Shown here: positions 11,396 through 21,130 of the stretch, in pieces
Layout of the letters: every line of letters begins with the position of its first letter
Position numbering within the stretch: the first letter of the stretch is position 1
Assembly: GCA_035610365.1 (NCBI GenBank)
Contig: CM069439.1
Coordinates: 16,009,533 to 16,073,532 of the forward strand
Reading direction: 5' to 3'
Source of the DNA: Aquatica leii
Lineage: Eukaryota > Arthropoda > Insecta > Coleoptera > Lampyridae
DNA length: 64,000 nucleotides
Position numbers and translations under genes: made by a program
The notes under the pieces: generated by a model
What the model was told of the DNA's origin: nothing
The model's input: only the letters and a program-made list of their open reading frames with translations
The model's database searches: none

Positions 11396-12651
11396 TTGTC
11401 GAATCGGATATTGGGAAGAGGACATAAAATCCATAAATTTATTGCAGAACCGATGGCAACTAGGAAATTGTTTAAATATCGTAGGGAGACGATGCAAAAT
11501 GATCTTAATGCAATCATGGATCAAAATATGCTCGTTGCTACTGCCAGCAGAGTTTATCATGTTCCACGGACTTCTGTTAAAAATAGACTGAATGATAGCT
11601 GTCTAAGGGTTGGTCCCCAATGTGTTTTAGGGCCTGAAAAGGAAAAAAAATATGTTACCTGGATTTTGTAGTGTGCACAGAAGGGTTTTCCAACAAAGGA
11701 ACATTTCTCTTCTCAGTCCTAAAATTGTACAAGAATCTAGCATTAAGCAAAGCATTCTTACAGGAAAACCAGGGAAGAAATTGTTTTATTCTTTCTGGAA
11801 GCGTCACCCAGAAATTCGCCAGAAACATGCGGAATTGATAAATAAGGCTAGAGCTGCAGTCAGTGAAATCCGCATAAGAGATACCAAAGAGTTGCTAGTT
11901 TTAAACAATCGAAAGCAAATTTTTAACGTGGACGAAACTGTAATATTCCTATTTGTATCTCCTAGAGTGGGTTTATTCTTGGCTCCAAGGGTAAGGGTGT
12001 TCACAATGTTGGAATATCGGATAAAGAAAATGCTCAATAGCTCCGCCATCAACTATCTATAAATTTAAGCCCCTGCTACAGGATTATGCAAAAGTGCAAA
12101 CTATTGTATCAGTATTCCGTAATTGCGGACATTACCCGTTGAACGAGGACGCTCCCAACTACGGCAAATGCACCACATACGAAACTTCGAATGCAAATGA
12201 TGCGAATCAAACAGTCGCTGTTGATGCCAAATAGTTTCATTTGGAGTTTTTGAAAGGGAAATCGGTCCCTTGATATTACAAACATTTTATAAAACATATT
12301 ATGCAAGTCACGCATTGACGGAAGAAGTGCGTTATTTCGAATTGTACAACGTATGGCGAAAACGTCTTACTACAGCTGTAGAAGATACCTTGCACTTACG
12401 TGTTTCAGTTGAAACCGTGGACTTGATGATCACTTTTTAGTATTTGACTTCTCTGAATTCTACAAGAAAATTACGGAAGAAGAGGATAAAGGAATTAAAA
12501 TACTAGAGCATATTGTGATTAAACCTGCAAAAGTAATCCAACTGGCTTTATCTACAAGTAGTGTTGATACGAATATTCAGCCTGCACATAGTTCAACTAT
12601 TAGCGATATCAGAGTGTTTGTTAGACAGGTTCTAAAAGATGTCACAGTATG
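11396..12651 (+). pseudogene. pogo/Tigger-like transposase pseudogene
   Basis: The first frame (11396-11671) has a psq-type helix-turn-helix: RRETMQNDLNAIMDQNMLVA, then ASRVYHVPRTSVKNRL, and VLGPEKEKKYVTWIL, the usual N-terminal DNA-binding domain of pogo transposases and CENP-B/jerky relatives. After a frameshift the DDE region follows: KLFYSFWKRHPEIRQKHAEL and QIFNVDETVIFLF (the NVDE block with the first Asp), then weak matches to about 12651. Later parts in other frames include VFRNCGHYPLNEDA near 12112. It is frame-broken and has no identified termini. Confidence 0.75.
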
Positions 12652-13324
12652 ACCAGAAAAAAACGGAGAAACAGAACGAGCCAAAAAAAGAAAGCTTGTC
12701 TACCAACATCTGACAAATGGTTTTTGAAGCAAGTGATTTAGAAAAATGTCCCAGTCGTGGACCAGATGGGCCGAAAAAGGTATCTAAAAAGCTTTCTAAT
12801 CAGAAAACACACAAAGACTGAAAAGGTGGTGGCAATATCGTTGGAGAAAAAAATCTGGCCACACCCGCCAGAACTTCTGTGGTATAAGGCACAATTAATA
12901 CTAAAGGTGCGTTTTCTGTTCCTGAAATGAATTCTTTTCAATAAGATACTTATTACGTTTCCAAATGTACCTGTTAGAGATATTTATGCTTAATTTGTTT
13001 GTATAGGTATTTGAAGAACGTATTTTTCCATTTGCCAAATTTTATAATAAATAAAATGTTTACAAAACGGCGTTTTCTTATATTTTAGGGTCATGGCCAC
13101 ATCTGTGGCAACAAGTGGTGATAGAGTGGCCACAACTGGTGAAAACGATTTTTAAGGTTTTACACATTAACTGCGATCATGCGACCAATTTGTGTTTTAA
13201 TCTCAGTACAAAACACTTCAACCGTGCTATCTGCCACAGTATTGAAAGAAAACAGTCATTACTCCATAGTTAATAAGCAATGCAAACTCTCTTAGTGTGG
13301 CCATAACCAGTGCCTCTACACTAG
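12652..13324. other. Noncoding spacer
   Basis: Possible 3' remainder of the pogo-like element, then AT-rich DNA. At 13091-13150 a patch with tggcaacaagtggtg and gtggccacaactggtg resembles the subterminal part of the TTAA-flanked MITE at 37634. No gene seen. Confidence 0.4.
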
Positions 13325-13523
13325 TCTCCGTATATAAAGAAGAAGCATCGTCGCGGTTGGTTAAACTCTAATTGGGCACGATCGGAAAGAGGCGTGTCTT
13401 CGATAGATGAGTAATAACCGGAAACTAAGAGAGGGTAGTTCAAAACAGTGGTCACCATTGAAGTTATTGCGGTGTTTGATGATTTCTATGCTCTCCCGAA
13501 TTTACTATCGGATTTCGCAATCA

Positions 13524-13536
13524 CCGAAACGTTATT
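13524..13536. repeat. Target-site duplication, left copy
   Basis: ccgaaacgttatt, identical to 17170-17182, immediately flanking the 3' end of the LINE copy 2. The intact PLE has the related unduplicated site (caacgaaacattatc) at about 18580. Confidence 0.9.
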
Positions 13537-13611
13537 GTAAGTTTAACTTTATTCATTGCCATTTGGCTTACAAATTTGGTCGTGTTATCTATACATATAT
13601 ATTACATTTTC

Positions 13612-14280
13612 TTATCCCTTCTCCCCCCATAACTTTTTCCTCCTGCTCCATACTTCCTCCATCCATTCCGCTCCTTTTCCGTTTTCATCTAAGATATCCA
13701 CTGTTTTCATCACCTCTTCTCTTAGTTCCCTGCATCTCTTTCTCATGTGGTTCAGATCTTCCGTTTCTTCACCACATAGCCTGCACAACTTTTCTGGTTC
13801 TTCCTTCCAATATTTGTTCCCTAACTCCTCGTTGCCACATCTAAACCTTGCCACCATTTTTTCCTTTTGTTGCTTTTAATCTCACTGTCTTTTAAATATT
13901 CCGGCATCCCTTCACCCTTGATATCTTTATAATTCCTATTATATCTGCTCTCTTTTATCTTTGTCGATCTTTGTTGTTTTTCGATGTCTCTATCTTTCCT
14001 TATTATTTCTTCTCTTGTCCCTACCCCTCTTCTCTTAATCTCTCCACTTCTTCACTCCATACCCGTTTCTTTTGTAATACTCTTCTCTGCCCTCCTGCCC
14101 GTACTTCACTTTCCCTCCCTTTATCTCTTTCCAACATTCTTGCAGAATTTTGCAATCTGTTCTTTCCCTCATTTCTTCCTCGTATTTTATTGCTCTTTTT
14201 CCTGTCTCAATCCTTATTTTTTCTATCTGAACCTCCTCTCTCACAATATACCCCGGTGTATCCCTGTCCAATCCTAACAC
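13612..14280 (-). pseudogene. LINE C-terminal region with Cys/His cluster
   Basis: 14280-14035 gives LGLDRDTPGYIVREEVQIEK and RAIKYEEEMRERTDCK, the segment that copy 1 has lost. 13857-13612 gives RFRCGNEELGNKYW and CRLCGEETEDLNHMRKRC, the CCHC-like knuckle, ending LWGEKG and a stop. The two pieces are joined by frame-broken sequence. Confidence 0.8.
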
Positions 14281-14601
14281 CCATCTCCAGTATTTTTCCT
14301 GTAGCCCCTATACCTCTCTCCACTCCTTCCAGCCCCATATTTCCGCTCCATACATTACCACCCCCTTTATTAATTTTTCGAACAGCAATTTTCTTTTTTT
14401 TATATCCATTTTGAATACTCTTTCCCCCACACCCCAGACTTGTCCTATTAGCCTGTTTCCTTTCTTCACCCTTTCCTATATGTGTTCTCCCTCTTTATTA
14501 TCCTGTTTCATCGTGTAGCCCAGGTATGTAAATTCCTTCACTTGTTGCACTTTCTCATCACTTCATCTCCACTCCTCTCTTTTTCTTTTCCCCCTCCTTT
14601 T

Positions 14602-15569
14602 CTAAATATCATTATCTTTGTTTTCTCCGTGTTTACTTCCAATTCTTTTTTTTTTCATATATTTTTCTAGCGTTTTCATCATCTCTTTCATTTCCTTTTC
14701 CTCCTTAGCCACCAGCACTATGTCATCCGCATACGCCAACGACCATACCTTAGCTTTCCCTACCACTATCCCTCCTGTCTGTTGTCCTCTCATTGTCTCT
14801 TCCAGATCCCCCGTATATACCGAGAACAGGCTTGGGCTCAGTGGACATCCCTGCCTCAACCCTCTCTTTGTTATGAATTTCTCACTCTCTTCCCCATTCA
14901 CTTTAACCCTGCTTCTTGTTTCTTCGTATATTTCCTCTATTCTTGTATTAATCTTTCATTGATTTTTTTTCTTTTCATATATTCCCACAGCTTTTCCCTA
15001 TTCACTTTGTCAAAAGCAGCTTTTAGGTCTACGAATAGTGCTACCATTTTCCCTCTTTTTTCTAGTTCTTTATTTGCTAAGTGTTTCATTATATATATGT
15101 TGTCTATCCCCCTTCTTCCTTTTCTGAATCCCGCTTGTCCGTCTGGTACCAAACTTTTTTCCTCTATTTCCTTCTGTAATCTTTCTTGCAGTATTGTCGC
15201 GTACAATTTGTATGCCGAGCTCAGTAATGTTACCCCTCTATAATTCTCGACTTTCTTTTTTCGCCTTTTTATGTATTGGGCATATTATTCCCTCTCTCCA
15301 TCTCTCCAGGAATCCTTCCCTTTCCATATTTTGTTTATTATTTCCGTCATCCTTTTTGCTACATTTTCTCCCCCGTATATCCACTCTTCTCCTTGTATCC
15401 CATCTTCTCCTGTCGCCTTTCCTTTTTTTATATTCTTTATCGCCTCTATTACTTCTTCCTCCCTTATTCTATCCCTATCTCCTTCTTCTTGTCTTACTAC
15501 CGCGTCTTTCCTTTTTTTTCCTGCTTTTGTTCTTCCCCTCCCAACAGGTTCCGAAAATATATCTCCCAT
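14602..15569 (-). pseudogene. LINE reverse transcriptase, frameshifted
   Basis: RT spread over three frames: 15569-15285 (EEEVIEAIKNIKKGKATGED, the pre-palm block), 15206-14937 (GFRKGRRGIDNIYIMKHL, ALFVDLKAAFDKVNR) and 14901-14602 (RGLRQGCPLSPSLF, SLAYADDIVLVA). All catalytic aspartates are present, but three frame changes separate them. Sequence between blocks is close to copy 1; one A-run difference after KKR explains the last frameshift. Confidence 0.85.
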
Positions 15570-15867
15570 TCTTTAATTTTTATTCCCTTTGTCGTCCTGT
15601 TTTTTTCCTCTGCTTCTTTAGGTACTTCCATACATCTTCTTCCGTTTTTATTCCTTTAATCTGCTCCTCTTGTTTCTTTTTGTTTTCCTCGTTCTTTTTA
15701 TCGCATGTTGTTTTGTATATTTTTACTGCTTCTTTGTATTCTTCTTTTCTTTCTTCCCTTTTTCCACTGTCTTAATGCTCTTCTTGCCTTTTTCTTTGCT
15801 TCCTTGCATTCCTTATCCCACCATTTCTTCCATCCAGTTTTCTCCCCTTCCATTTTCTAAATCTGAC

Positions 15868-16752
15868 TCACTCTGTTGCTTTCTCCATCATCTCTCTCAT
15901 TTCCTCTACACTTTCTTGTACTTCCTTCCCTATCCATACCGTTTTCCCTATTCTCTCTTTATATCTTTTTATACTCTCTTCTGTCCACTTTTTAGTTATG
16001 TACTTCTCCTCTTCCTCTCTCTCTTCTCTTTCCCTTCCTTCCATTGTCAATTCCAGTGGTTGATGGTCTGACTCTACTCTTTCTCCCACCTTAAATGTCT
16101 TTACCTTTTCTGCGGCCTCTTCATTTGTCATTACAAAATCTATTATTGATTCTCCCCTTCCTCCTATGTACGTAAATTCACCCTTTCCATCATCTTCTCT
16201 GTTCCCGTTCATTATTTCCCACCCTTTTTCGTTGCACAATTCCAGCAGTTCCTCTCCCTCTTTATTTATCACCTTGTCCTTTGTTTGTCTCTTTCCCGTC
16301 CCTTTTCTTTCTTGTATTCCCCCCTTTTCCCCTATTCTTGCGTTGAAGTCCCCTCCTACTATTATCAATCCCTCTTCCCTCTCTTCTATCATCTCTTCTA
16401 AGTTTTTCCTTGTCTCTTTCATTCTACTGCTATAAACCGTCACCACTTTTATTTTTGTTTTTCCCCACTGCATGTTCCTTTCTACAACTCCTCTTCTCTG
16501 TTGCACTTTCTCCTTCTTTTCCTGGTTCAACCATTTTTTTCTTATTCCCGTTATTATACCCCCCTTTGCTCTCCCTTTTTTCTTTTCTCTTTCTGCATGC
16601 TGCACCACCCACTCAAATTCCTCTGGCAACTCTTTTTCCCACCACTCCCATTCTTTTTCTTCCATCCATGTTTCCTGTAATCCCACTACATCCTGTTCCT
16701 TGATGTACTTCCAGAAATCTGTTCCTTGTTTTTTATTCCTGCTACGTTCCAA
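15868..16752 (-). pseudogene. LINE endonuclease domain
   Basis: About 294 residues, nearly the whole APE-like endonuclease. DVVGLQETWMEEKEW carries the catalytic QET Glu near residue 30, KVVTVYSSR follows near residue 100, then GLIIVGGDFNARIG, IDFVMTNEE and SDHQPLEL near residue 240. The extreme N-terminus is broken by a frame change (upstream sequence at 16752-16830 is in other frames). It ends at a stop after MEKATE where copy 1 reads on. The protein is strongly Glu/Lys-rich because of the purine bias. Confidence 0.88.
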
Positions 16753-16883
16753 AACAATACTCTCAGCTCACTCACCTCCCCCCCGTGCTTCTTCCATACT
16801 TTCTTTTTTTCTCCCTTCTTTTTCTTTTACATTTCCATCTCTCATTATTCCTTTTCTTTGCCGTTTCGTCAACTTTCCCTCCT

Positions 16884-17166
16884 TTACCCCCTTTGCCCTT
16901 TAGTTTTTGCCTTTTGGTTCCCCACTTTCTCTTCTCTTTCTCTGCACAGTCCCCTATCCTTGTCGTTCCATATGTATCTGTCTCCGTCTATCTCCATTTT
17001 TCTGTACCCTACCCATACTCTTTTTCCTTCCGCTCTTCTTTCCATCGCTATGTTCATTATTTCTCTTTGCACTCTTCTTTCCTCCCATGTTAAATCGTGA
17101 CTTATATATATTCTTGTATTCTTTAATTTCTTCTTCTCCTCCATTACCTTCTGTTTTTCCTCCCAT
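16884..17166 (-). pseudogene. LINE ORF1 C-terminal fragment
   Basis: The truncated 5' end of LINE copy 2 encodes KNTRIYISHDLTWEERRVQR, then EIMNIAMERRAEGKRVWVGY, then WNDKDRGLCRE. This is the charged C-terminal domain typical of the ORF1 protein (RNA-binding gag-like) of APE-type LINEs. It starts within the element at the truncation point, so there is no genuine start codon. Confidence 0.65.
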
Positions 17167-17169
17167 CCT

Positions 17170-17182
17170 CCGAAACGTTATT
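17170..17182. repeat. Target-site duplication, right copy
   Basis: ccgaaacgttatt, identical to 13524-13536, abutting the truncated 5' end of LINE copy 2. Confidence 0.9.
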
Positions 17183-17849
17183 AAAATCTATATTGTGACC
17201 TGTAGTAAAATAATGTTTAGCAACCGCAGACTTAGAAATATGCATTTTCTTATACAACGATCATGTTTTGAAATCCGTGTGATGACGGAACCACCGGTTT
17301 CACCGATGTAGACTAAACCACATGAACAAGGGGCATTTGGTATACACCTTGAAATGAAAATGTAGAAAATTTGTGGTTGGGGGAAGGAAGAATGTGTCAA
17401 ATTGAATATGGCTTTAATACCATTCTTACAAAGAAGTATCCCTATTTGACCTTATGACGGTAATGTCAAAATGCCAATTTCGGAATGGATTCGAAAGTAT
17501 ATACTCGAGCACGTGTATGTAGACGACGATTAATAACTACCTACATATCTCGCTTCATATAACCATTGTTTACCAAGGCTATGGTAAGACAACGGAGATC
17601 CGAGTCTCAGGTTTGCAAATAGAAAAATCGATGAACCAAAGATTCAATAACAGAACGGTTCTGTGCAGCATGATGATGCAACAAAGCCTGAAGGTGTCTG
17701 TTCGTAAAGGCGGGTATGCGCGTAACTACACATCCGCGCTGGGGGCGGGTCTACAGTCTAGTGAATGGTGAAGCTATCTAGCCTTTTTTTTAATTTTTAA
17801 ATAAGAACTGTTAAAAGTGCGAATTTAAAGAGTTATGTTCCATCGTGCA

Positions 17850-18033
17850 TAAAAAGACATTATTAGGTGTCAGTTATATCTTTCTGAGGGTGGCCTGGAG
17901 TTACGCCGGTGTGGGTGGGTTTGCGATACATAAAATTGCCCAAAAGTTCGTCGGATTTACGAGTCACAAGAATGCCGAGAAATGGGAGAGAACCATTAGT
18001 TCCGATTTTCCTGATGAATTTGATATCTGGGTC
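17850..18033 (-). mobile_element. Penelope-like fragment
   Basis: Diverged match to 19140-19290 of the intact PLE (ggtgggtttgcgata, ttacgagtcacaagaa, gggagagaaccatta), so part of the RT C-terminal region on the minus strand. It ends abruptly at gatatctgggtc, where the 100-bp inverted repeat begins. Confidence 0.75.
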
Positions 18034-18133
18034 AACATTAGAATGTCTTCCGGGTTTGGACCGTGTCATAGTTGCAACCGAAGCTGCCAACGTTTCGCCC
18101 ACTTTCGTAAGGGGCTTCATCAGGGCGTGAGAT
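18034..18133 (-). repeat. Terminal inverted repeat with hammerhead-like core (copy 1)
   Basis: On the minus strand the repeat begins atctcacgccctgatgaag. The CTGATGA core is at 18123-18117, then a stem II formed by GCCC and GGGC, then GAAAC ending at about 18092. It is 100% identical over 100 bp to the plus-strand copy at 20751-20850, whereas the adjoining PLE fragments are clearly diverged. The hammerhead assignment rests on the conserved core and stem II only; stem I and the cleavage triplet could not be fixed. Confidence 0.6.
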
Positions 18134-18148
18134 AAATCGCAAAACTCA

Positions 18149-18347
18149 AACAAGCAATCGAAATCTAACTAAGAACTTCTCAAAAGTTAGGTTATCCACT
18201 TGTAAAACAAGCCATAACCTAAACTATGAAAAGGTAAGAAAGAAAACGATAACCTGAAAAAGCAAACGAAAATCTAACAAAGAACCACTACCGAGTTAGG
18301 TAATCAACTTGTGAACCAAGCCAGATTCTAAACTAGGTAGAAGTGAC
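18149..18347. repeat. Two imperfect tandem ~100-bp repeats in PLE 3' region
   Basis: 18149-18240 and 18258-18347 both contain aatctaac(a/t)aagaac, gttaggt(t/a)at, acttgt(g/a)aa(c/a)(a/c)aagcca and ctaaacta. They lie between the PLE stop codon and its 3' inverted repeat, so they are part of the 3' UTR. Confidence 0.7.
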
Positions 18348-20753
18348 TTAAGAAGAAATAGTCTCCGTATTTAAAGGAAAAGGATCGTCACGGATGATTA
18401 AGCTCGACCCTGATTGGGTTACGGTTGCTAGGGGGCGTGTTTTTGATAAATGACTAATAACCGGGAACCAAAGAGGAGATAGTTCGAAACCATGATCGCG
18501 ATTGAAGTTATTGGGGTGTTTGATGATTTCTATGCTTTCTCGGAATTTCCTGTTGAAAAAGAATGGAGATTTGGCAATCAACGAAACATTATCAAAATCT
18601 ATCTTGTGACCTGTAGTAAAATGATGTTCAGCGACCGCAGACTTGGAAGTATACCTTTTCCTTATACAACGATCATGTTCTGAAATGCGAGTAATGACGG
18701 AACGACCGGTTTCACCAATGTAGACTAAACCACAAGAACAGGGAATTTGGTATACACCTTGAGATGAAAGTGTAGGAAATTTGTTTTTGGGAGAAGGAAG
18801 AATCTGAGAGATTTTGCCTGTCGAGTTGAATATGGGTTTAATACCATTCTTACGAAGGAGTTTCCCTATTTGATCTGTAACCTTGTGAATGTAGGGTAAA
18901 AAGGCCAATTTCGGGTTGGATTCGGGAGTAGAAATGTCCTTAGGTAATCGAGTACGTGGATGTAAACGACGATTAATAACTCTATGAATATCTCGCTTTA
19001 CATAACCATTGTTCACTAAGGTTCTAGTAAGATGACGGAGTTCTGAGTCTAGATTCTCAGGTTGACAAATAGAAAAGGCACGATGGACCAAAGATTCAAT
19101 AACAGAACGTTTCTGTGCAGGATGATGATGAGACAAAGCATGAAGGTATCTGTCCGTATAGGTGGGTTTGCGATAAACAGAATGGCCTAGAAGTCCGTCG
19201 GGCTTACGAGTCACAAGAACGTCAAGAAATGGAAGAGAACCATTACTTTCGATTTCCATAGTAAATTTGATATCTAAGTGTTGATTGTTAAGATGATCAA
19301 GAAACTTAGACAATTCAAGATGACCACGAGACCAAACAATAAACGTGTCGTCAACATATCTAAACCACACTTTAGGTTTTAATATTGATGATTCCAAAGC
19401 AACCGTTTCAAAGGATTCCATAAAAATGTTAGCTACAACAGGTGATAGAGGAGAACCCATAGCAGCACCAGAAACTTGTTCGTAAAACTTATTATCAAAT
19501 TGGAAGTAAGTAGAGGATAGACACTTTTCAATAAGAGGAACCAAACTCAAGTCCTTGCCATGTTGAGACAGAATCTGTTTGATGATAATAAGCGAATCCT
19601 TAATAGGAACTTTAGTAAAAAGTGAAGTAACATCAAAGCTCACGAGAAGATCTTGGGGTTCAAGTTTTATAGTTTCTAGACGTTGGATAAAATGCTGAGA
19701 GTTGAGGATGTGAGAAGAGGTTTTACCTGTAAACTCGCAAAGAATGTTGGACAAGAACTTGGCTAGCTTGTAAGTAGGAGATTGGATAGTACTGACGATA
19801 GGTCGAAAAGGAATACCTTGTTTGTGAATTTTGGGAAGTCCGTATAGACGAGGTGGTTTAGAATTTGATGGGGTAAGTCGACGTTTAGTTTCAGGAGGTA
19901 GATTGGAAGATTTGATGATTTGGCTAACCTCGCGTTCAATCCTCGAAGTGGGGTTATGAGTTAGAAGAGCGTAAGTTTCCTCAGACAAAATAGAATTGAT
20001 TTTCGTAATATAATCAATTTGGTTCAAAACTACAGTGGCGTTGCCTTTGTCGGCTGGAAGAACAATAATATCAGGGTTCTTACGAAGACTTTTTAGAGCT
20101 GACTCTTCCGACTTAGAAATGTTGGATTTAGGAATTTTAGATGATTCAAGGATTTTGCCAGTGTTAATACGAATGGGATCTGAGATGTGGCGAGGAAGAT
20201 GTCTTATAGAAGATTCAACAGCACATAGAATATCTTCTTTAGGAATACGTTTGGGAGCAACCGCAAAATTCAAACCCTTAGAGAGCACCGATTCCTGTTC
20301 TGAAGTGAGAACCAAATTAGATAAATTGACAACCGTCTTTACTGAGTTAGTAGTAGAAGAAACTTTACGATTCTTGGATTCCAATAATTGAAACTTTTTG
20401 AGATGACCTTCAGTGGTTAGTCGTAGAGTGGTATCAGACTGCTGGTAAGTAATGTTGTCAAAGAATTTCCAATCATCCGGGGATAGAGTGTTGGCCAACT
20501 CAAGATGAAGATAAAAGAGTTGTTTCGAAATGGTGTCTAACTCTCGCCTAGTTTGCTTAATCCGTTCGCGTATCAACGCTAGACTAGCACGGTGTAGGAT
20601 GTTTTTAGAAGAACGTGTCTGAATGTGGAACTTAATTTTGAGGAATGCAGGAATGATGTTGTGGTCACGACAGCGACTAAGAAAGGTTAAATTGCACAAA
20701 AGTTTGACGAGTTTGTGGCGAAGTTTGGAAAATACGGAGGTTTTAGAAGAATC
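18348..20753 (-). CDS. Penelope-type reverse transcriptase with GIY-YIG endonuclease
   Basis: Open for 801 residues after an in-frame TGA at 20756-20754. Numbering from the TTG at 20699: RLYGLPKIHK (about 284-293), LLVSFDVTSLFTKVP (about 351-365, first catalytic Asp), SGAAMGSPLSPVVANIF (about 410-426), WFRYVDDTFIVW (YVDD at about 448-451), ESNGSLPFLDVLVTRK, and the C-terminal GIY-YIG endonuclease GVYQIPC-CGLVYIGETGRSV (about 648-668) with TRISEH downstream. Both activities needed for target-primed reverse transcription are present with no frameshift. No in-frame ATG precedes the Met in GAAMGS (about residue 414), so translation must begin at a non-ATG codon or on a spliced or read-through transcript, or the true 5' end has been lost. 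Confidence 0.92.
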   Translation of the reverse strand, partial: DSSKTSVFSKLRHKLVKLLCNLTFLSRCRDHNIIPAFLKIKFHIQTRSSKNILHRASLALIRERIKQTRRELDTISKQLFYLHLELANTLSPDDWKFFDNITYQQSDTTLRLTTEGHLKKFQLLESKNRKVSSTTNSVKTVVNLSNLVLTSEQESVLSKGLNFAVAPKRIPKEDILCAVESSIRHLPRHISDPIRINTGKILESSKIPKSNISKSEESALKSLRKNPDIIVLPADKGNATVVLNQIDYITKINSILSEETYALLTHNPTSRIEREVSQIIKSSNLPPETKRRLTPSNSKPPRLYGLPKIHKQGIPFRPIVSTIQSPTYKLAKFLSNILCEFTGKTSSHILNSQHFIQRLETIKLEPQDLLVSFDVTSLFTKVPIKDSLIIIKQILSQHGKDLSLVPLIEKCLSSTYFQFDNKFYEQVSGAAMGSPLSPVVANIFMESFETVALESSILKPKVWFRYVDDTFIVWSRGHLELSKFLDHLNNQHLDIKFTMEIESNGSLPFLDVLVTRKPDGLLGHSVYRKPTYTDRYLHALSHHHPAQKRSVIESLVHRAFSICQPENLDSELRHLTRTLVNNGYVKRDIHRVINRRLHPRTRLPKDISTPESNPKLAFLPYIHKVTDQIGKLLRKNGIKPIFNSTGKISQILPSPKNKFPTLSSQGVYQIPCSCGLVYIGETGRSVITRISEHDRCIRKRYTSKSAVAEHHFTTGHKIDFDNVSLIAKSPFFFNRKFRESIEIIKHPNNFNRDHGFELSPLWFPVISHLSKTRPLATVTQSGSSLIIRDDPFPLNTETISS

Positions 20754-20850
20754 TCACGCCCTGATGAAGCCCCTTACGAAAGTGGGCGAAACGTTGGCAG
20801 CTTCGGTTGCAACTATGACACGGTCCAAACCCGGAAGACATTCTAATGTT
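20751..20850 (+). repeat. Terminal inverted repeat with hammerhead-like core (copy 2)
   Basis: CTGATGA at 20761-20767, stem II GCCC/GGGC, GAAAC from 20788. It is the exact inverse of 18034-18133. Its first bases overlap the last upstream codons of the PLE frame, so the frame opens directly at the inner edge of the repeat. Confidence 0.6.
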
Positions 20851-21130
20851 GGTATAGATTCCGGCCGTGGAAGCCTTCGCTATTACATTGATATCTGGGT
20901 GTTGGTTGTTAAGAATATCAAAAAACCTACATAATTCAAGATGACCATGAGACCAAACAATAAGCGTGTCGTCGACATACCTAAACCAGACTTTAGGTTT
21001 GAATATTCTATATATTCTAAAGTAACCGTTTCAAAGAATACCTAGCTAGGTAGGAGATTGGACAGTGCTGACGATAGATCGAAGAAATACCTTGTTTGTG
21101 AGCTTTGGAAAATCCGGCCGTGGAAGACTT
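20851..21130 (-). mobile_element. Penelope-like fragment with internal deletion
   Basis: Diverged match to 19270-19420 (gaccatgagaccaaacaata, gtgtcgtcgacatacctaaa) joined directly to a match for about 19770-19840 (taggagattggacagtgctgacgat, accttgtttgtgagctttgg). It encodes part of the RT palm on the minus strand, with a deletion. The phrase ccggccgtggaag(c/a)cttcgctatta occurs at both ends (about 20861 and 21114). Confidence 0.75.

Larger units (their letters stand above)
13537..17169 (-). mobile_element. APE-type LINE, copy 2, inserted in Penelope
   Basis: Second copy of the purine-rich LINE (same family as 1-2918), read right to left, 3.63 kb, with both ends defined by the 13-bp target-site duplication. 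It begins inside the C-terminal part of ORF1, so it is 5'-truncated. Then follow a near-complete endonuclease, RT and C-terminal region, ending at the same 3' sequence as copy 1 (gttaaact). Fewer lesions than copy 1, but RT and the C-terminal region carry frameshifts. Copies 1 and 2 form an inverted pair about 10.6 kb apart. Confidence 0.92.
13325..17716 (-). mobile_element. Old Penelope-like element, split by a LINE insertion
   Basis: The flanks 13325-13536 and 17170-17716 align, in order, with the 3' portion of the intact PLE at 18360-19170 (for example tgtttgatgatttctatgct at 13476 and at 18520). Between them sits the minus-strand LINE 13537-17169. The right flank still encodes a diverged GIY-YIG region on the minus strand (CSCGLVYIGETGGSVITRIS at about 17258-17317) but has lost the frame elsewhere. 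It is an older, decayed paralogue of the neighbouring intact element. Confidence 0.85.
18034..20850 (-). mobile_element. Penelope-like retroelement, apparently complete ORF
   Basis: About 2.8 kb bounded by two perfectly identical 100-bp segments in inverted orientation (18034-18133 and 20751-20850). Inside are a ~200-bp 3' region with two tandem ~100-bp repeats and an uninterrupted RT/GIY-YIG frame on the minus strand. PLEs are known to have terminal repeats in direct or inverted orientation, often with hammerhead ribozymes. The intact frame and identical ends suggest the most recent insertion of the local PLE cluster. Confidence 0.85.

Noticed and set aside
20761..20850. Considered calling a confirmed hammerhead ribozyme
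   Set aside because: Core and stem II are visible, but stem I pairing and the cleavage triplet could not be placed, and there is an extra A after CTGATGA; kept as hammerhead-like only.
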